This document shows positions 1 to 8,175 of a stretch of 64,000 bases of DNA, piece by piece (the stretch's first letter is position 1; each line of letters begins with the position of its first letter). A program made the translations under genes and the position numbers. The notes beneath the pieces were generated by a model. The model was not told the DNA's origin and searched no databases. It saw only the letters and a list, made by a program, of their open reading frames with translations. The stretch is from an uncultured Spirochaetales bacterium (GTDB lineage Bacteria > Spirochaetota > Spirochaetia > Sphaerochaetales > Sphaerochaetaceae), in assembly GCA_949289305.1 (NCBI GenBank), contig CASENB010000008.1:1-64000 (forward strand), read 5' to 3'.

Positions 1-51
1 AAAGGAGATGCTATCGAATGTTATGCGGCAGTCCTACTTTCAAACGACTAA
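1..51 (+). CDS. possible 3' end of a gene running in from upstream
   Basis: Frame 1 is open from the window edge to a TAA at 49-51, giving 16 residues ending LLSND. An open stretch this short can occur by chance, and no family is recognisable. It is listed only because the left edge cuts whatever lies here. Confidence 0.2.
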   Translation, partial: KGDAIECYAAVLLSND

Positions 52-55
52 GAAA

Positions 56-84
56 TAGACAATCGGAGAACAAAGTATTATAGT
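56..84 (+). promoter_or_regulatory. putative promoter of the tRNA-Val gene
   Basis: TAGACA at 56-61 and TATAGT at 79-84 are separated by 17 bases, and the tRNA begins 12 bases after the -10 box. This is a reasonable sigma-70 type match read by eye; no start site is known. Confidence 0.4.
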
Positions 85-96
85 GGTAACAAAAAA

Positions 97-168
97 GGGC
101 ACGTAACTCAGCGGGAGAGTGCTTCCTTCACACGGAAGAAGCGGTTGGTCCGACTCCAATCGTGCCCA
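97..168 (+). tRNA. tRNA-Val (anticodon CAC)
   Basis: A full cloverleaf can be folded: acceptor GGGCACG/CGTGCCC (97-103 with 161-167), D stem ACTC/GAGT, anticodon stem CTTCC/GGAAG enclosing TTCACAC (anticodon CAC, reading GUG), a five-base variable loop and T stem GTTGG/CCAAT. The discriminator base is A168 and CCA is not encoded. The T loop is TCCGACT, so position 55 is C where nearly all elongator tRNAs have T (pseudouridine). The remaining stems pair well, so it is probably functional. Confidence 0.85.
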
Positions 169-531
169 AAAAATAACATTTTGTTTACTCGCCCCTATCA
201 AAATGTTAGTTTTACCTCCATATTTCAATAAAATAGGCTATCTTTTGAACACTGTAATTTTTTCTTTCATTCTATATGTAATGTACACTCTGTCATTGTT
301 AATAGTTTTTCGTTAAAACAACTAAATTTTAAGAATTTCATTGGATGTAAAATTAAAGTAATTTCTTCCTATTGTCTTGAGCTGTCAGATAAGTATCAAA
401 CCGATATCCTTTTGTATTGTCCCATCGTCTCCCCTAGAACAGAAAAACTTCAATTCATCGGTAATGATGAATGAAATAATGTTTTTAGACGCTATTAAAA
501 AAGGAATAGGTCTTCACATAAAAATCAATAA
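169..531. other. AT-rich stretch without a recognisable gene
   Basis: Apart from the hairpin just after the tRNA, I see no convincing reading frame. The short open frames have no ribosome binding site and no recognisable motif. The stretch may include eroded sequence belonging to the transposase remnant that follows. Confidence 0.5.
174..213 (+). terminator. hairpin downstream of tRNA-Val
   Basis: TAACATTTTG (174-183) and CAAAATGTTA (199-208) form a perfect 10-bp stem with a 15-base loop, followed by GTTTT. It begins six bases after the tRNA. The AT-rich stem and short T tract make it a plausible but weak intrinsic terminator. Confidence 0.5.
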
Positions 532-862
532 GATATTCAAGTCCTTTATTTTCTTAAAGCAGAAATCCGTGAGGTAAATGAGACGTTTGATCGATATGTT
601 GATTTCTTCAACTTCAAGCGTACTTCATATTTTCTAGGATACATGACCGAGAATGTTTTACATGTCATTCATCGATGGAAGGATTAAGCATAATGGCATA
701 TTCAGCACAAAGGAGTTTTCTCAGACACCTAAGTTCGTCCAGAAGAAGATGGCAGACAAGGCCGAGCTGAACTGCATCAGGAAGAAACTGGCATGGAGAA
801 GAGAGGATATTCCACCTTCTGTAGATGAGCCCCTGTCTACTTTTAAAAAAGCCACTGAATGA
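532..862 (+). pseudogene. degraded IS3-like (rve integrase family) transposase C-terminus
   Basis: The frame open at 532-687 contains a stretch reading YVDFFNFKRTSYFLGYMT, close to the end of the DDE integrase domain of IS3-type transposases (a Y-x-x-FYN-x-KR-x-x-x-LGY-x-TP pattern). The continuation seems to be in another frame (653-862: KHNGIFSTKEF, then QTPKFVQKK), so there is at least one frameshift. No catalytic D-D-E part and no start lie upstream. The motif TGTCTACTTTT occurs at about 835-845 and again at about 918-928, possibly a terminal-repeat remnant. The assignment rests on motif recall and needs a search. Confidence 0.4.
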
Positions 863-950
863 AAAACTTCTTTTATGTAAACTTTTGAAAATATAAGATT
901 AAAATAATTATTTTTTATGTCTACTTTTGTTGACAAGTACAACTGCTACA

Positions 951-1046
951 AAAATATGCACTTTTTAATTATTTATAGTCAGAAAATATGCAAAAATTTA
1001 AAATCTATACTCCGAAAATATGTAAAAATTAATTTTAACTTATTGA
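951..1046 (+). repeat. three imperfect tandem 32-bp repeats upstream of the AAA ATPase
   Basis: AAAATATG recurs at 951, 983 and 1015, exactly 32 bases apart. The first two units also share AAAATATGCA and a similar tail (ATTTATAGTCAG versus ATCTATACTCCG); the third starts AAAATATGTAAAAATTAA. The array ends where the predicted -35 box of the following gene begins, which suggests stacked binding sites on one DNA face (32 bp is about three helical turns). Confidence 0.6.
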
Positions 1047-1071
1047 ATTTATCTGATTTTTGGCATTATAT
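1043..1071 (+). promoter_or_regulatory. putative promoter of the 1103 ATPase gene
   Basis: TTGAAT (1043-1048), a 17-base spacer and TTATAT (1066-1071) fit a sigma-70 promoter. The -35 box overlaps the end of the third 32-bp repeat, so a protein bound to the array would touch polymerase. Confidence 0.45.
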
Positions 1072-1102
1072 ATAAACATATTTCGTTAACAAGGAAATAA
1101 AT

Positions 1103-2422
1103 ATGTTAAAAAGAAGAATATATGATTTTCTATTAGAATGGAAACAAAGGCAAAATAAAAAACCTTTGATTGTAAACGGTGCCCGTCAAGTTGGAAAAAC
1201 TTATATCATCAGAGAATTCGGGAAACAGGAATATAATAACTTTTTGGAAATCAACTTCATTTTAAATCCTGAAATGAAGAGCATATTTTCATCTTCACTC
1301 CTTGTTGATGACATATTAACAAGACTATCATTATATTTCCCAAATTTTAATTTCACATCTAAAAACACACTACTATTTTTTGATGAAATACAAAAATGTC
1401 CAAACTGTCGTGTTGCTTTTAAATCTTTTGCTCAAGACGGTAGATTCGATGTAATTGCATCAGGATCATTATTAGGGCTACATTTCGGACAAGATCCAGA
1501 TTTAGACGAACCAATAGCATCCCTTCCTGTTGGCTATGAAGAACAAATAACAATGCATTCTTTAGACTTTGAAGAGTTTTTATGGGCAAAAGGTTATAAC
1601 ACAAATACTATTTCGTATATCAAAAGTTTTCTTGCAAGGGAAGAAAAAGTCCCTGAAAGCATAAACACAAAAATGGAGGAACTAATAAAAGAGTATATTG
1701 TTGTTGGGGGAATGCCTGAAGTAGTTGTTGCATTTTTATCTACCAATAATTATGGAGAAGTCCATAGGATTCAAGAAAATATCCTGGCATCTTACATAGA
1801 TGACATAACAAATCATTCAAAATCTGTAGACGGAATAAAAATAAAAAAACTTTGGGCGTCAATTCCGTCACAAATTGCAAAAGAAAATAAAAAATTTCAA
1901 TACTCGAAAATCGAAAAAGGCAGTAATAAGAGAAAATACGAGTCTGCCATTCTTTGGATTATTGATGCCTCTTTTGCTTCCTGCTGTTACAACGTGTCCA
2001 AACCTGTATTCCCTCTAAAAGGATATATCAAAGAAGATTATTTTAAATTATATTACAATGACATAGGTCTACTATGTGCAAGTTATGGTTTTGAAATGAA
2101 ATCACAAATAATTACATCAGCACTTGAAGGTGAAATAAAAGGTGGAATATATGAAAATCTCATTGCAGATATACTCTTAAAAAAAGGTTATCCGCTTTTT
2201 TATTACAAAGAAGAAGAAAGTGAGAAAGAGATAGAATTTCTCATCTATAAGGATGGTGAAGTACGTCCAATAGAAGTAAAAGCAAAAAGAGGCAAGACAA
2301 TATCGCTTAATTCTTTTATTGAAAAATATAAACCTAAAACCGCCTATAAACTCATCGAAGGAAACATAGGAAGAGATGGAGCAAAATTAACGTTACCTCA
2401 CTACTTTGCCGCATTTCTGTGA
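1103..2422 (+). CDS. AAA_14/DUF4143-type ATPase
   Basis: A 439-residue P-loop ATPase of the widespread but poorly understood AAA_14 + DUF4143 type. Walker A is GARQVGKT (residues 26-33), Walker B is LLFFDEIQKC (about 89-98), and a sensor-like ASGSLLG motif follows. The C-terminal domain ends with EIEFLI and IEVKA (about 376-394), the pattern of a PD-(D/E)xK-like fold common at the end of this family. An AAGGAAAT Shine-Dalgarno lies just before the ATG. It is monocistronic, behind an array of 32-bp repeats. Members often occur alone in mobile or defence-rich regions of anaerobes; the cellular role is not established. Confidence 0.8.
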   Translation: MLKRRIYDFLLEWKQRQNKKPLIVNGARQVGKTYIIREFGKQEYNNFLEINFILNPEMKSIFSSSLLVDDILTRLSLYFPNFNFTSKNTLLFFDEIQKCPNCRVAFKSFAQDGRFDVIASGSLLGLHFGQDPDLDEPIASLPVGYEEQITMHSLDFEEFLWAKGYNTNTISYIKSFLAREEKVPESINTKMEELIKEYIVVGGMPEVVVAFLSTNNYGEVHRIQENILASYIDDITNHSKSVDGIKIKKLWASIPSQIAKENKKFQYSKIEKGSNKRKYESAILWIIDASFASCCYNVSKPVFPLKGYIKEDYFKLYYNDIGLLCASYGFEMKSQIITSALEGEIKGGIYENLIADILLKKGYPLFYYKEEESEKEIEFLIYKDGEVRPIEVKAKRGKTISLNSFIEKYKPKTAYKLIEGNIGRDGAKLTLPHYFAAFL

Positions 2423-2726
2423 TCACCTTTCATAAGAATGAAGACCAATCTCATCATTTTATTCATGGTTAACTTCATCATCTGAATTACATTAAGATTG
2501 CAATATTTTGCTTTTAAGCCTTTCAGTGAATCTATCTAGGGATATACACTACTTTGTAATTAACATAGAACAGAATGAAATCCAAATCTTAACATCAGGC
2601 AAATTAAATTCTCATCAAAAAATTATATTTGCTAAATAACATTTAACATTGGCCTATACTTGTCATGCCAATGTTGCGTCATCTTTCTTTCTGTCTTATT
2701 CTAAATATATATGGTCTAGGGCAAAT
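2423..2726. other. intergenic region, no gene seen
   Basis: About 300 AT-rich bases between the ATPase and the next gene. A TTG at 2649 is in frame with the downstream gene and would add 26 residues, but it has no Shine-Dalgarno. No hairpin with a T tract was found after the ATPase stop. Confidence 0.5.
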
Positions 2727-4208
2727 ATGATAATCTATGAATATGAGAAAAGCAAAACCAAGGCAAATGAATGCGCGCTTTATGCAACTGCATTCTTTTA
2801 CATTAAAGATTTATCTAAAGATTACAATGTAATTAAAGTTTCAGATAATTTTATTGAAGTTGAAATAAATCCTACTAGTAAAGCATATAAGCTAAATGCA
2901 CCAGAGACTGTGCTAAAAGATTACGAAGAAAGGGATACGATGAAAATCCTTAATGTGAGAAACGAGAATAAGCAAGACAGGACCTATTTAAATAGGGGAA
3001 AGTTTATTCTTAAAGATATCACAATTCTCTTATATGGAGATTTTATCGCATTTTCTTATGCAGTCCGACCTGAAACTGTTGTTAGCTTTTCAGATTCAAT
3101 TCATCAGCTTGCATCATTTTCTAGGGATTGCAATGCTTCTAAAAATGACAACCTGAGAAAAGATTTATGTTCATTGCTTGAAAGAGTAATTCCTGCCGAC
3201 AAATTGGTGGAAACAGAGACAATCTATTTAAACAATAATTCTTTTATCTTCAAACCCTATTCAAAGGATGAAATTACAAACGTCGAGGCGAAAAACACCT
3301 ATTTTGATACTCAAATCTTTCAAATTTATGCGAATGACAATATTGAAATACCAAAACAGAAAGAAAATGAGACGGCTCTTTCAATTCCAGCAGGATTGAA
3401 AGAATACGCTAAGAAGAAAGATAATCAGAAGAATATTTGTTACAGCTATGAATACAGTGTTACGAAAGAGGAAACAAGGCTGATTCCAAAAGAGGAATAC
3501 ATATCCAATTATATTTATGCAATTGCGAAATCTGAATCGCTTGATTTCCAAGAGCTAAAGCCAAGCAAGGAAATAAAAGGAAATATCAAGACAAGTTTAA
3601 AGAATCTTGAAATTTTTCAAGCGCAATCAGGACTTGTTACCTTGAACAACTACAAAGACAGAGGCGAAACCGCAATTTCTTTAGCATTTGGAACATTGCA
3701 AAAGATTGAAATTTTACATGATAAAGAATTGCTAAGGAAAAAATCTCAAGAAATCCAAAGCGATGATGAAGGTAAAAGGAAAGCTCAGAATAACGAAATT
3801 GTCGATCTATGCCACTCTATATACGCAAAAGGCATAGATCTTCAATACTCAATCCATCTTAAATGTCTTTCCAAGGATAGATGGGAAAAAATTGCATCTG
3901 AGTATTTAAAGTCAACTTCAACAGAAGAAATATTAGATAACGTCAACCAATATTCTTCTTTATGTCTAAGCCAAGCAGAGAGAAGACTAAAGGAAATAGA
4001 TGCAAAAACAAATTATAGAATTGAAAAGATCATGAGAGTCCTCACCTTTTTCGCTCTTGCATCCGCTGTGAAAGATTTATCAGATCTAATCTATAATATC
4101 TTATTCGGTGATGGATACCATCCTATTTTCTATTTCATATTCTTCTTTGGAGGCCTTATCTTCCTATACTGGTGTATTAAGAAAATCCTTACGTCTAAAA
4201 AGAATTAG
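2727..4208 (+). CDS. unrecognised protein with two C-terminal membrane segments
   Basis: 493 residues from ATG 2727, chosen because an AGGG lies a few bases upstream; the longer TTG start at 2649 has no ribosome binding site. I do not recognise the family. The first 400 residues are soluble and charged. They lead into a long helical stretch (LSQAERRLKEIDAKTNYRIEK) and two hydrophobic helices near the C-terminus with a short loop between them, then a lysine-rich end. The layout of a large soluble part plus two terminal helices recalls CorA or DUF155 (RMD1-like) proteins, but no G-M-N type motif is present, so no function is claimed. It overlaps the end of the opposite-strand ABC gene by 4 bp. 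Confidence 0.6.
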   Translation: MIIYEYEKSKTKANECALYATAFFYIKDLSKDYNVIKVSDNFIEVEINPTSKAYKLNAPETVLKDYEERDTMKILNVRNENKQDRTYLNRGKFILKDITILLYGDFIAFSYAVRPETVVSFSDSIHQLASFSRDCNASKNDNLRKDLCSLLERVIPADKLVETETIYLNNNSFIFKPYSKDEITNVEAKNTYFDTQIFQIYANDNIEIPKQKENETALSIPAGLKEYAKKKDNQKNICYSYEYSVTKEETRLIPKEEYISNYIYAIAKSESLDFQELKPSKEIKGNIKTSLKNLEIFQAQSGLVTLNNYKDRGETAISLAFGTLQKIEILHDKELLRKKSQEIQSDDEGKRKAQNNEIVDLCHSIYAKGIDLQYSIHLKCLSKDRWEKIASEYLKSTSTEEILDNVNQYSSLCLSQAERRLKEIDAKTNYRIEKIMRVLTFFALASAVKDLSDLIYNILFGDGYHPIFYFIFFFGGLIFLYWCIKKILTSKKN

Positions 4209-4957
4209 CCTTCAAAACTTCTAACAAACTCTTTTGTTCTTTTATTCTGAGGATTTTCAAAGAGTGAAATAGGATCGCCCTCTTCTACTATGACGCCGCC
4301 TTCCATGAAAATAGAATGATCTGAAATTCCTTTTGCAAAATTCATTTCATGAGTAACGACTACCATAGTCATTTTCTCCTCTGCAAGAGATCTGATTACA
4401 TTCAAAATATCTCTTGTAAGCTCTGGATCTAAAGCTGATGTAGGTTCGTCAAAGAAAAGAATCTCAGGATCTAATGCTAATGCTCTAGCAATAGATACCC
4501 TCTGCTGCTGTCCTCCCGATAGTTCGCATGGATAGCTCTTTGCCTTGCTTTCCAGACTCATTTTCTTTAAAAGAGACATTGCCTTATCCTCTGCTTCTTC
4601 CTTGCTTCTCCTTAAAACGGCACGCTGAGCCTCCGTTATGTTTCTAAGAACAGAAAAATGCGGAAAAAGATTGAAAGACTGAAACACAAGCCCTGTATAA
4701 CGCCCTATCCTCTTCTGTTCCTCAGCCTTTGCATACACCCCGTTTTCAAAGAGGCTCTCTCCTTTTATCTGAAGGCTTCCGCCATCAGCTTTTTCAAGTT
4801 GAGTTATAATTCTTAGCAAAGTACTCTTGCCAGATCCTGACGGCCCTATGATAGACAGCACCTTACCACGCTCTAAGGAAAATGAAATATCGTCAAGAAC
4901 AAGCAACGATCCAAACGACTTGTTAATATTATCTGCTTTTATCATGAGTTCCGACAT
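4205..4957 (-). CDS. polar amino-acid ABC transporter, ATPase subunit (GlnQ/HisP family)
   Basis: A 250-residue ATP-binding subunit that drives amino-acid uptake at the inner membrane. Walker A GPSGSGKST is at about residues 38-46, the Q-loop is in VFQSFNLFPH, the signature is LSGGQQQRV, Walker B is ILFFDEPTSALD and the switch histidine is in VVTHEM. The FNLFPHFSVL pattern after the Q-loop is typical of the polar amino-acid class. It is the last gene of a binding protein-permease-ATPase operon, starting 8 bases after the permease ends. Confidence 0.93.
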   Translation of the reverse strand: MSELMIKADNINKSFGSLLVLDDISFSLERGKVLSIIGPSGSGKSTLLRIITQLEKADGGSLQIKGESLFENGVYAKAEEQKRIGRYTGLVFQSFNLFPHFSVLRNITEAQRAVLRRSKEEAEDKAMSLLKKMSLESKAKSYPCELSGGQQQRVSIARALALDPEILFFDEPTSALDPELTRDILNVIRSLAEEKMTMVVVTHEMNFAKGISDHSIFMEGGVIVEEGDPISLFENPQNKRTKEFVRSFEG

Positions 4958-4965
4958 ATTTCCAC

Positions 4966-5601
4966 CTACCTGTAATAATTGAGTTTTTTCTCTGCAACGT
5001 CAAACACTTTAGAAACAATGTAATTCATTACGAAATAAAATACGCCTGCAATGAATATCGGCATTGTGGAGAATGTCCTGCTAGATGCGTTCTGCGCAAC
5101 TCTGAACAACTCCGACACTCCAATCGTCTGGGCAAGCGCAGTGTCTTTTACAAGCGTTACAACCTCGTTCCCAAGAGACGGGAGTATTCTCTTTATGACT
5201 TGAGGCAGGACGATAAAGAAGAATGTATGGCTTTTAGAAAAGCCTAAAACCTTACTTGCTTCATATTGTCCTTTCTCAATCGACTGCAATCCAGAACGAT
5301 ATATCTCTGCAAAATACGCGCTATAGTTTAATACGAACGCAACTATTACTGCGGTAAACCTGTCATATGAAAATCCGACGATGTAATAAGGTGCGAAATA
5401 TACGAATATAAGCTGTAAAATAAGCGGCGTTCCCCTCATTATCTGTATATAAAGGTTAACGACGGATCTCAATATTTTGTTTTTACTCATTCTGCCCTTG
5501 GCTACGACAAAGCCAAGGGGAAGTGAGAATAATAATGTTAAGGCAAATATCTTAAGGCTCGTAGTAGTGCCGCTAAGCATTTGCAATAGCAATTGTTTCA
5601 T
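4966..5601 (-). CDS. polar amino-acid ABC transporter, permease subunit
   Basis: 211 residues with about five membrane helices, of the HisMQ/GlnP type. The EAA loop reads EASKVLGFSKSHTFFFIVLPQVIKRILP, the coupling motif that contacts the ATPase, and IQIMRGTPLILQL is the usual N-terminal family motif. There is only one permease gene, so it probably works as a homodimer. It lies five bases after the binding-protein gene. Confidence 0.92.
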   Translation of the reverse strand: MKQLLLQMLSGTTTSLKIFALTLLFSLPLGFVVAKGRMSKNKILRSVVNLYIQIMRGTPLILQLIFVYFAPYYIVGFSYDRFTAVIVAFVLNYSAYFAEIYRSGLQSIEKGQYEASKVLGFSKSHTFFFIVLPQVIKRILPSLGNEVVTLVKDTALAQTIGVSELFRVAQNASSRTFSTMPIFIAGVFYFVMNYIVSKVFDVAEKKLNYYR

Positions 5602-5606
5602 ACAAG

Positions 5607-6416
5607 TTACTTACCAACAACAGTAATGTCTGCACCGAACCACTTCGTTGCAATCTCTGCAAGCGTTCCGTCTTCAGCCATTGCATTAAGCTGCTGCTGA
5701 ACAGCATCTCTAAGCGCTACATCGCCTTTTCTGAATCCGATTGCATACTCCTCTTCTACAAGTGTATCGTCAAGAATTCTGAAATCGCTTCCGCTTCTGT
5801 TGATATTATCGTTAGCAACTAAAAGATCCATTACGACGGCATCACATCCACCGATCTCAAGATCCATTAAAGCCGTAAGGTTTTCTCTAAACTCAACAAT
5901 CTCTCCGATAGTATCTAGGAATCCCGGAGTATCGTTTATAGCGTCCTGTGCGCTAGATCCAGCCTGAACACCGATTGTAGCACCCTCTAGATCGGCAATA
6001 GTCTGTACAGGGCTGTCACCTCTTACAACTAAAACCTGAGCGTTGTTTACATAAGGATCTGAAAAAGTCATCTGTTCTCGGCGTTCATCTGTCACTGTGA
6101 AACCATTCCAGATGCAGTCGATGTTTCCTGTTGCAAGCTCCTGTTCTTTTGCATTCCAGTCTATTGGCTGACAAACAAGCTCAACCCCTAAACGGGAACA
6201 TACTTCTCTTGCCGTATCGATATCAAAACCGACGATTTCCCCATTTTCATCTCTAAAGCCCATAGGAGGGAATGAATCGTCAAGTCCTAATATGAACGTT
6301 CCCCTCTCTAAAACGTTATTTAGAGAATTATCCACTCCGCTATCGCTTGCACCCTGTGCAAATAGAGCTAGCATTGAAATAAATAACACAGAAAAAAGAG
6401 TTAATAGTTTTTTCAT
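5607..6416 (-). CDS. polar amino-acid ABC transporter, periplasmic binding protein
   Basis: A 269-residue family 3 extracellular solute-binding protein. An N-terminal signal segment (MKKLLTLFSVLFISMLALFA) is followed by QGASDS with no cysteine, so it is predicted to be a free periplasmic protein and not a lipoprotein. Family motifs include the GLDDSFPPMGF start, GFDIDTAREV, and GATIGVQAGSS in the second lobe; DERREQMTFSDPY is the usual hinge motif. The ligand (glutamine, cystine, arginine or other) cannot be told from sequence. A GGAGAGG Shine-Dalgarno precedes ATG; a -10-like TATACT is at 6443-6448 on this strand. Confidence 0.92.
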   Translation of the reverse strand: MKKLLTLFSVLFISMLALFAQGASDSGVDNSLNNVLERGTFILGLDDSFPPMGFRDENGEIVGFDIDTAREVCSRLGVELVCQPIDWNAKEQELATGNIDCIWNGFTVTDERREQMTFSDPYVNNAQVLVVRGDSPVQTIADLEGATIGVQAGSSAQDAINDTPGFLDTIGEIVEFRENLTALMDLEIGGCDAVVMDLLVANDNINRSGSDFRILDDTLVEEEYAIGFRKGDVALRDAVQQQLNAMAEDGTLAEIATKWFGADITVVGK

Positions 6417-6600
6417 ATGATCCTCTCCTCTAAGATATGCTGAGTATAGCCGAAAAAAGAGAGTTAAATAAAGAGAATGTATGCAAAAATTGTATAAATA
6501 TTCTTATTTTTATGCATTTTTCTTTCAGTCAACTTTATTGCTTTTGAACGCTTTTCCTTTTATTCTAGATAAAAAACACCCATTTTCTTATCATGTATTC

Positions 6601-7221
6601 ATGACAAGATTAGAATTTTATGAGAAAGCAAAAGAAGAGCATTTGAAGCCTTTTACTGAAAAACTCGTTCCTAATATCGACTATCCTGCAATTGGCATAA
6701 GGCTACCAAGACTCAAAGAGTTCGCAAAGACTACAGATGACTTCACTTTTGAGATAAAGTATCATGAAGACGTATTATTAAGAGGCTTAATAATTGCAAA
6801 TAAAAAGTGCGATTTTAAAGAGAAGATACCTTTAATAAACTCGCATCTTCAATACCTCTCTTCATGGGATGAGACCGATACTTTTTCATCTGCGCTAAAA
6901 GTAAAAAAAAGCGATAGGATGAACGCATATGTTTACTTTAAAAGCATGTTAAAAGACGAACGAATATACGTAAAACGACTTGCAATAGTCTGGATTATGT
7001 CAAACAGAAATAAAATCGATGTTCCGCTAAAAGAACAGCTTGATACCATCACAAACATCTACATTGACGATGAATATTATCTTAAGATGGCATTGGCATG
7101 GGCGCTTTCAAACTATTATATAACAGATGGAACTTTAACAAGGCCGTATATTGAAGCCATTGACGAAAAAACAAGGAAAATGGCTGAACAGAAAATAAGA
7201 GACTCAAGGAGAGTGAAATGA
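6601..7221 (+). CDS. DNA alkylation repair protein, AlkD-like
   Basis: 206 residues from ATG 6601. The frame extends upstream to 6481, but the added 40 residues are hydrophobic and lie outside the family. The family pattern is clear: an early GIRLPRLKEFAK segment, SSWDETD in the middle, YVKRLAIVWIM, YYLKMALAWALS and the end QKIRDSRRV. AlkD proteins are HEAT-like-repeat glycosylases that remove positively charged alkylated bases; I did not map the catalytic aspartate with certainty, so activity is inferred. Its stop overlaps the pectinesterase start (ATGA), so the two are translationally coupled. The start lacks a strong Shine-Dalgarno. Confidence 0.8.
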   Translation: MTRLEFYEKAKEEHLKPFTEKLVPNIDYPAIGIRLPRLKEFAKTTDDFTFEIKYHEDVLLRGLIIANKKCDFKEKIPLINSHLQYLSSWDETDTFSSALKVKKSDRMNAYVYFKSMLKDERIYVKRLAIVWIMSNRNKIDVPLKEQLDTITNIYIDDEYYLKMALAWALSNYYITDGTLTRPYIEAIDEKTRKMAEQKIRDSRRVK

Positions 7222-8114
7222 GACTGACTGTTGGAAGAAACGGAGAAGACTATTATACGATAAATGAGGCAATAGAAGCGGTTCCTTACAACGAAAAAGC
7301 AGAGATTGTGATTTCAAGCGGAGTTTACAACGAAAGAATTTTCTCCGATAAAAAAGACCTTAAAATAATTGGAGACGGAGACGTAACGATACGCTTCGCT
7401 CTATTTGCAAAAGAGATAATGCCAGACGGAATAAAGAGAGGGACGTTTAGGACTGCAACCGCATTCTTTTCGGGAGAAAGATTAGAACTTGATAACCTAG
7501 CGATAGAAAACACTGCAGGACTTGGCAAAGACGTAGGACAGGCCCTTGCGCTATATCTTGATGTGGATTATGCAGAGCTTAAAAACGTAAAGTTGAAAGC
7601 CCATCAGGATACCCTGTTCCTAGCTCCGCTTCCAGAAAAAGAAAGGGAGAAAAGAGGTTTTTACGGACCACGCGTATTTTCAAAGCGCAAACTTAATAAA
7701 GTAATAATCGACTCATCTTATATTGAGGGAGGTGTAGATTTCATCTTCGGCGGCGCCGACGCTCTTATCATGAATTCTGAAATCGTTTCAAATGAAATAG
7801 GCTATGTCTCAGCTCCTAGCGGATATAAAAAAGATATCGGGTTCGTATTTTACAACTGCTCATTCAACAATAAAGATATAGAGGACGGATCGTGTTTCCT
7901 TATGCGCCCTTGGAGAGAAGAGGGAAAAAGTACGTTTATAGACTGTACTTATGGCAGCCATATAAACAGTGCAGGTTTTTCTCCATGGCACGGCCTAGAA
8001 GGAGATATCGACAAAGCGACTTTCCTTGTTGACTCCCCGGCTTTTGGATCAAAATATGAAATAAGCAAAGAAGAATGTAAAAAAATATTAAAAGAATTCA
8101 ATGTTTCTATCTAA
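7218..8114 (+). CDS. pectinesterase-family carbohydrate esterase, cytoplasmic form
   Basis: 298 residues of the CE8 (pectin methylesterase) beta-helix family, which de-esterifies methylated galacturonan or oligogalacturonides. Seen in order: YTINEAIEAVPYN at the start, GQALALYLDVDYA, the AHQDTLFL segment with the oxyanion glutamine, GGVDFIFGGA with the catalytic aspartate, and MRPWREEG with the substrate-binding Arg and Trp. There is no signal peptide, so it probably acts on imported oligosaccharides in the cytoplasm. It is coupled to the AlkD-like gene by a 4-bp overlap, an unexpected partner. Confidence 0.88.
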   Translation: MRLTVGRNGEDYYTINEAIEAVPYNEKAEIVISSGVYNERIFSDKKDLKIIGDGDVTIRFALFAKEIMPDGIKRGTFRTATAFFSGERLELDNLAIENTAGLGKDVGQALALYLDVDYAELKNVKLKAHQDTLFLAPLPEKEREKRGFYGPRVFSKRKLNKVIIDSSYIEGGVDFIFGGADALIMNSEIVSNEIGYVSAPSGYKKDIGFVFYNCSFNNKDIEDGSCFLMRPWREEGKSTFIDCTYGSHINSAGFSPWHGLEGDIDKATFLVDSPAFGSKYEISKEECKKILKEFNVSI

Positions 8115-8122
8115 AACAACAA

Positions 8123-8151
8123 TTGACATGCGTTTCTTTGAACAGTATCAT
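8123..8151 (+). promoter_or_regulatory. strong sigma-70 type promoter of trpB
   Basis: A perfect TTGACA (8123-8128), a 17-base spacer and TATCAT (8146-8151). The likely start site leaves a leader of about 15-18 bases, too short for a T-box, TRAP site or attenuator. Confidence 0.75.
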
Positions 8152-8175
8152 TCAGATAACAATTAGGAGGAGCAC

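Noticed and set aside
951..1046. CRISPR-like array
   Set aside because: Conserved part is only about 8-10 bases, there are three units and no cas genes; better explained as binding sites.
2727..4208. CorA-type magnesium channel
   Set aside because: Two terminal helices fit, but the G-M-N motif between them and the CorA N-terminal pattern are missing.
8115..8175. T-box, TRAP or attenuator control of trpB
   Set aside because: The leader after the -10 box is under 20 bases and holds no tryptophan codons or hairpins.
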